From NCBI GenBank assembly GCA_946061795.1, contig CAMGSK010000074.1:1-7214 (forward strand): a DNA stretch of 7,214 nt, given 5' to 3'. Made by a program: the position numbers and the translations under genes. This DNA comes from an uncultured Elusimicrobium sp. Lineage in GTDB: Bacteria; Elusimicrobiota; Elusimicrobia; Elusimicrobiales; Elusimicrobiaceae. This document shows positions 4,824-7,214 of this stretch, in pieces (within the stretch, counting starts at the first letter, position 1; each line of letters starts with the position of its first letter). The notes beneath the pieces were generated by a model. It ran no database searches, was not told the origin of the DNA, and saw nothing but the letters and a program-made list of their open reading frames with translations.

Positions 4824-4900
4824 GGCCCCCTTGGGGCGGGCGGAGCGAAAAATTGTTTGCGTTTTTCTGGAGAGAAGTGAAATTTGGAGAAAATTTTAGA

Positions 4901-4932
4901 CAATAAAAAACCCCGCCTTTGAGGCGGGGTTT
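4901..4932 (-). terminator. Intrinsic terminator of the third pilin-like gene (minus strand)
   Basis: Read on the minus strand, the 10-bp stem AAACCCCGCC/GGCGGGGTTT (plus 4923-4932 and 4908-4917, loop 5 nt) is followed by TTTTTTATTG. It starts 16 nt after the stop codon at 4949. Confidence 0.95.
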
Positions 4933-4948
4933 CTCTTCAAAGCATTGC

Positions 4949-5500
4949 TCAAGAAGGGGTGGTGTAGGTGCACATACCATCCGATCCGTCATTGCAGCAA
5001 GAAGTAGTCACACTGTCCACTCCGCAGTAGTCGGCGCACAGTGCTTTGTCGGCTTCCGTGGTGCCGGTGCAAGAGGTTCTGGTGTCCTGATAAATGCGGG
5101 TCAAGACATATTTGTATTGGTCATTACCTACGCGGGTAGCCGTCGCTTTTCCGTCGGCATGCGTGGTCACAGCGGAGCCCAATTCAATTTTGAAGCCGTT
5201 GTTGCAGCTCGTCGTGGCGCTTTCGCCGGTACCTGTAGTTTTGCTTCCTTTGGTGCAGAACGTCGCGCTGGCGGCGTTGGTCGGAGCAACGTCCAGACCG
5301 GAGAACAACGTAGAATATTTGTTGTTCTTCATCCAGCGTCTCTGCTGCGCCTGAGCCGTGGAGCCCAAGAGCGTATCCGCTTCCGCGATGCGGGAGCGTT
5401 CCACCGCTTTAAAGTAAGCGGGCAAGGCCATGGCGGCCAAAATACCGATGATCAAGACGACCACCAGCAATTCAATCAGGGTGAAACCCTTCTTATTCAT
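4949..5500 (-). CDS. Type IV pilin / pseudopilin-like protein, cysteine-rich
   Basis: This 183-residue prepilin has a very short leader (MNKKG) with cleavage before F6. The mature start is FTLIELLVVVLIIGILAAMALPAYF, with the conserved glutamate at mature position 5 (E10), followed by the amphipathic helix AVERSRIAEADTLL. The C-terminal domain is rich in Thr, Ser and Gly and has eight cysteines (82, 99, 144, 155, 159, 168, 169, 177), suggesting disulfide stabilisation outside the cell membrane. It shares AQ-x-RR, a Y-x(2-3)-L-x-R-x(4-6)-C segment and CGVDS/LGVDS with the pilin at 6191-6745, so the two are paralogues. It has its own promoter, a 5' hairpin, a strong SD (AGGAGG, 4 nt before the ATG) and a terminator. 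This points to a separately and well expressed gene, perhaps a major subunit. That role is inference. Confidence 0.92.
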   Translation of the reverse strand: MNKKGFTLIELLVVVLIIGILAAMALPAYFKAVERSRIAEADTLLGSTAQAQQRRWMKNNKYSTLFSGLDVAPTNAASATFCTKGSKTTGTGESATTSCNNGFKIELGSAVTTHADGKATATRVGNDQYKYVLTRIYQDTRTSCTGTTEADKALCADYCGVDSVTTSCCNDGSDGMCTYTTPS

Positions 5501-5504
5501 AAAA

Positions 5505-5510
5505 CCTCCT
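5505..5510 (-). promoter_or_regulatory. Strong ribosome binding site of the cysteine-rich pilin
   Basis: On the minus strand AGGAGG is followed by TTTT and the ATG at 5500. It is the only perfect SD core in the window, on a gene that also has the best-formed promoter. Confidence 0.88.
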
Positions 5511-5532
5511 ACAGTTTTATTGAGATAGAAGC

Positions 5533-5548
5533 GTAGTCTGGTGACTAC
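5533..5548 (-). other. Hairpin at the 5' end of the pilin mRNA
   Basis: On the minus strand GTAGTC-ACCA-GACTAC forms a perfect 6-bp stem with a 4-nt loop. The promoter at 5555-5583 predicts a transcription start near 5548-5549, so the hairpin would begin at or within a base or two of the 5' end. Such 5'-terminal stems are known to protect mRNAs from 5'-dependent decay. Confidence 0.65.
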
Positions 5549-5554
5549 CTAACT

Positions 5555-5583
5555 AGTTTAGCAGTAATGTTTTGCAAAATCAA
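5555..5583 (-). promoter_or_regulatory. Promoter of the cysteine-rich pilin gene
   Basis: On the minus strand it reads TTGATT (5583-5578), a 17-nt spacer ending in TGC, then TAAACT (5560-5555). The spacing is ideal and there is an extended -10 TG. The 5' untranslated region would be about 48 nt. Confidence 0.78.
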
Positions 5584-5635
5584 GTGTTTTTTGAAAGTTT
5601 ATGCGGTGCTTTTCTTTCAATATAAACGTATGCTG

Positions 5636-5667
5636 TAAAATGAATTGCTCCGCGTTGCGCGGGGCAA
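5636..5667 (-). terminator. Probable terminator after the marC-pilin operon (minus strand)
   Basis: TTGCCCCGCG/CGCGGAGCAA (plus 5658-5667 with 5645-5654, loop 3 nt) forms a 10-pair stem with one C-A mismatch on the minus strand, followed by TTCATTTTA. The T-tract is imperfect. It begins 10 nt after the stop at 5678. The stem is better paired if transcribed from the plus strand, but no plus-strand gene ends here. Confidence 0.5.
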
Positions 5668-5677
5668 ACATTGTCTT

Positions 5678-6181
5678 TTAAAGTTTCCGGCAGAAAGATT
5701 CGGAACGGTTTTGCAAAGGGATGCATTCGGTTTCTCCCCGCGGAAACGGACGCACCAAATCATATTGTTCCCGGCCGCTCCCCGTGCGCGCGGCCGAAAC
5801 GACGCCGGCCAGTCCGTCCGACTGTGTCTGCAGCGTGACGATAAATCCGTCCCGCCGGGCTTGTGCAAATGCGGAGAATGCGACAAAATATTCCGCCGGG
5901 CGGTTTTCCCGGCGTTCGGAGAAAGGAGCCGTTTCGTCCATATTCCAAAAAGCGGCCAGCCGGTCCCAGCGGTCCGTATATTGGCCGTATTGGGCGTAAT
6001 AGTTTTGTTCGGCGGCGCATGCTTGGCGCAAAAGGGCCTGCATGCGCAGGGCCTGTTCTTTTTCCAGGCGTTGTTCATAGCGCGGAAACGCCAGCCCCGC
6101 CGCAACGGCCAGAACGGCCGTCACCAGCAGCATGCTTTTTAACGTAAATCCTGTCTTGCAGGACGAAGGAAGAGGGGTCAT
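5678..6181 (-). CDS. Minor pseudopilin-like protein lacking Glu at mature position 5
   Basis: This 167-residue protein has an 11-residue leader ending KTG11, then FTLKSMLLVTAVLAVAAGLAFPRY and an amphipathic helix (EQRLEKEQALRMQALLRQA). It keeps the G/F cleavage site and the hydrophobic helix. However, mature positions 4-5 are K15-S16 where the other pilins here have I-E. Loss of Glu5 is known in GspK-type tip pseudopilins and some minor pilins. AEQNYYAQYGQYTDRWDRL matches AQERRAMRYGQYTFSWSKL of the neighbouring pilin. The end (LVRPFPRGETECIPLQNRSESFC) carries the same Cys-x10-Cys feature (C153, C164), so it is a paralogue with a shorter C-terminus. The ATG at 6181 follows the upstream pilin stop by 9 nt with no SD, suggesting translational coupling. 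A tip or assembly role is inference. Confidence 0.8.
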   Translation of the reverse strand: MTPLPSSCKTGFTLKSMLLVTAVLAVAAGLAFPRYEQRLEKEQALRMQALLRQACAAEQNYYAQYGQYTDRWDRLAAFWNMDETAPFSERRENRPAEYFVAFSAFAQARRDGFIVTLQTQSDGLAGVVSAARTGSGREQYDLVRPFPRGETECIPLQNRSESFCRKL

Positions 6182-6190
6182 GGAAGCCGA

Positions 6191-6745
6191 TTATGCGTTT
6201 TCTTCCGTCAGTTCGGCGCGGGGATCGGCCGGTACTTCTTCCGGGGAATCCACTCCCAGGAAGGTGGCGCAGAACAAGCCGTCGGTGCGGCTGCCTTCCG
6301 CCGGGACGCAATGTACGTGTTCGTCCTTAAAGGAACGCAGCAGCGTGTAAGAGTAGCGCGGGTTTCCCACCCGCTCCGAAACCACAAACCAGTGGGAACC
6401 AATGTTTTGGAAAAAGATTTTATAACCGCCCAAGGGGGCCGTGTCGTCGGAAGTGCCGCCTTGGGTATAATAAATCCGGCCGTCGGCGGTCAGGTAATCG
6501 CTGCCGCTTTTGACGTCGCGCGGCATGGAATCCAGCTTGGACCAGCTGAAGGTGTATTGTCCGTAGCGCATGGCGCGGCGTTCCTGCGCGTAAATGGCCA
6601 AACCGAAGATTTTTTCCGCTTCGCTGGCGCGGGTGCGTTCAATAAAGCGGTCAAAATTAACGAAAGCGACGCCGGATAAAATAGCGATAATGATGACCAC
6701 CACCAATATTTCTATCAACGTAAAACCTTTGTTCAGTTTAGGCAT
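6191..6745 (-). CDS. Type IV pilin / pseudopilin-like protein
   Basis: This 184-residue prepilin has a 7-residue leader (MPKLNKG), cleavage before F8, and the mature start FTLIEILVVVIIIAILSGVAF with Glu at mature position 5 (E12). The helix continues as FDRFIERTRASEAEKIFGLAIYAQERR. The C-terminal half contains Y-SYTLLRSFKDEHVHC and LFC-ATFLGVDS (C146 and C159), as in the pilin at 4949-5500. It ends in an acidic Pro/Glu-rich tail. The start at ATG 6745 is supported by GGAG at 6754-6751, 5 nt upstream. It lies 46 nt downstream of marC and 9 nt upstream of the next pilin-like gene, probably in one operon. It would be processed by a prepilin peptidase and built into a pilus or secretion pseudopilus. 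Confidence 0.92.
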   Translation of the reverse strand: MPKLNKGFTLIEILVVVIIIAILSGVAFVNFDRFIERTRASEAEKIFGLAIYAQERRAMRYGQYTFSWSKLDSMPRDVKSGSDYLTADGRIYYTQGGTSDDTAPLGGYKIFFQNIGSHWFVVSERVGNPRYSYTLLRSFKDEHVHCVPAEGSRTDGLFCATFLGVDSPEEVPADPRAELTEENA

Positions 6746-6772
6746 AAGTTCTCCGTAAAGCAGAATAGCCGC

Positions 6773-6789
6773 ATTTTCCGGCGGAAAAT
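6773..6789 (-). other. Small hairpin between marC and the pilin genes
   Basis: ATTTTCC/GGAAAAT (7 bp, 3-nt loop) lies in the 47-nt gap and has no T-tract on the minus strand, so transcription likely continues into the pilin genes. It may be a processing or attenuation site. A TATTCT hexamer just downstream on the minus strand (6768-6763) could be a weak -10 for the pilins, without a convincing -35. Confidence 0.35.
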
Positions 6790-6792
6790 TGT

Positions 6793-7214
6793 TTACAGAC
6801 CGCCTTTCATAAATTCCGATACGCCGCCCATCACCATATCCACCGACATGAGCACCAGAATCATACCCGTCAAACGTTCTATGGCCGCCAAACCGCGTTT
6901 GCCCAGCAGATTGCTGATGGGAAAAGAAAGCATTAAGACGGCGGAGTTAATCACCGACGCGGTGACCACCGAAGCCAGGGTAATGAGTTTGTTGGGCTGT
7001 TGGGCCGACAAAATCATCACGATAGACAAAGCCGCGGGGCCCGCCACCAACGGAATGGCCAGCGGCACAATGAAAGGCTCTTCTTCTTTGGGGTCGGATT
7101 TGGTCTCGTCTTCGTTGCTGAACACCAATTTAATGGAAATGATAAATAAAATCAAGCCGCCCGCAATGCTCATGGAAAAAGAGTGAATGCCAAACGCGTG
7201 CAAAAACCATTTGC
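6793..7214 (-). CDS. MarC family integral membrane protein (partial, N-terminus outside window)
   Basis: The reading frame is open to the window edge, so the visible 139 complete codons (stop at 6793) are the C-terminal two thirds of a protein usually about 200 residues long. Hydrophobic segments include FSMSIAGGLILFIISIKLVF, then an acidic hydrophilic loop (NEDETKSDPKEEE), then PFIVPLAIPLVAGPAALSIVMIL with the conserved IPL-x-AGP motif. Two further membrane segments follow, the last around RLTGMILVLMSVDMVMGGV. This pattern is typical of the MarC/UPF0056 (YchE, YhgN) inner-membrane family. Its transport role is unsettled, and the early link to multiple antibiotic resistance has been withdrawn. 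It is likely the first visible gene of the operon with the two pilins, though no functional link is evident. Confidence 0.9.
   Translation of the reverse strand, partial: KWFLHAFGIHSFSMSIAGGLILFIISIKLVFSNEDETKSDPKEEEPFIVPLAIPLVAGPAALSIVMILSAQQPNKLITLASVVTASVINSAVLMLSFPISNLLGKRGLAAIERLTGMILVLMSVDMVMGGVSEFMKGGL

Larger units (their letters stand above)
4720..4850 (+). repeat. Copy 2 of the 130-nt direct repeat
   Basis: It has the same order as copy 1: tRNA-Glu 3' end, GAAA-loop terminator, GAGGAGAAA, a variable stretch of about 20 nt, the shared 25-nt block at 4812-4836, and GGCGGAGCGAAA to 4850. The variable part (ATGGTTTGCGCCCTTCAGGA) differs from that of copy 1, so the two units have diverged or only the flanking blocks are maintained. 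Confidence 0.9.

Noticed and set aside
4504..4850. Two-copy direct repeat considered as a CRISPR array
   Set aside because: There are only two copies with unequal internal blocks, the copies contain tRNA and terminator sequence, and no cas genes are present.
4919..5536. 205-codon open frame on the plus strand
   Set aside because: It mirrors the cysteine-rich pilin gene and runs through that gene's terminator and SD; its composition is shadow-like.
5617..6105. 162-codon open frame on the minus strand in another frame of the pseudopilin gene
   Set aside because: The overlapping frame at 5678-6181 has the prepilin signal and paralogous C-terminus; this one has neither.

Overview
This window looks like a chromosomal segment of a Gram-negative-type bacterium, probably from the Elusimicrobiota. 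The clue is four class III prepilin-like proteins in 7 kb. Their N-termini (GFTLIELLVVVLIIGIL followed by an ALP-x-Y-x-x-AVE-like stretch) resemble the expanded pilin/pseudopilin families I associate with that phylum. The lineage call is inference from sequence style, not from a search. Base composition is moderate, and the start regions are a mosaic: some have clear Shine-Dalgarno (SD) sites (ridA, two pilins) and several have none.

Plus-strand left half (1-3632). A type IV pilin gene starts inside a perfect 18-bp inverted repeat and ends at an intrinsic terminator. Next comes a two-gene unit, ridA (enamine/imine deaminase) and malQ (GH77 4-alpha-glucanotransferase), separated by 4 nt and closed by a strong terminator. 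A sugar-1-phosphate nucleotidyltransferase follows. It has an extended -10 promoter placed so that its mRNA should be leaderless. It converges on a small minus-strand gene for a membrane-anchored protein of unknown function. The two share a bidirectional terminator that contains the stop codon of the minus-strand gene.

Centre (4166-4948). Divergent promoter elements precede tRNA-Lys(TTT) and tRNA-Glu(TTC). After tRNA-Glu there are about 400 nt without protein genes. They contain a 130-nt unit present twice, which includes the tRNA 3' end, the terminator, and an inverted degenerate copy of the tRNA 3' end, plus nested hairpins. This is the least ordinary part of the window.

Right half, minus strand (7214-4949). 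An edge-truncated MarC-family membrane protein gene is followed by two pilin-like genes 9 nt apart, probably one operon. A third pilin-like gene has its own promoter, a 5'-terminal mRNA hairpin, a strong SD and a terminator. These three pilins are paralogues sharing a C-terminal Cys-x(10-12)-Cys feature. One of them lacks the usual glutamate at mature position 5, as expected of some minor tip pseudopilins.

The pilins would be processed by a prepilin peptidase and assembled by a type IV pilus or type II secretion machine encoded elsewhere. MalQ and the nucleotidyltransferase both belong to glucan/sugar-phosphate metabolism. The most notable observations are the inverted repeat with the ATG in its loop, the likely leaderless promoters, and the tRNA-Glu-derived repeats.
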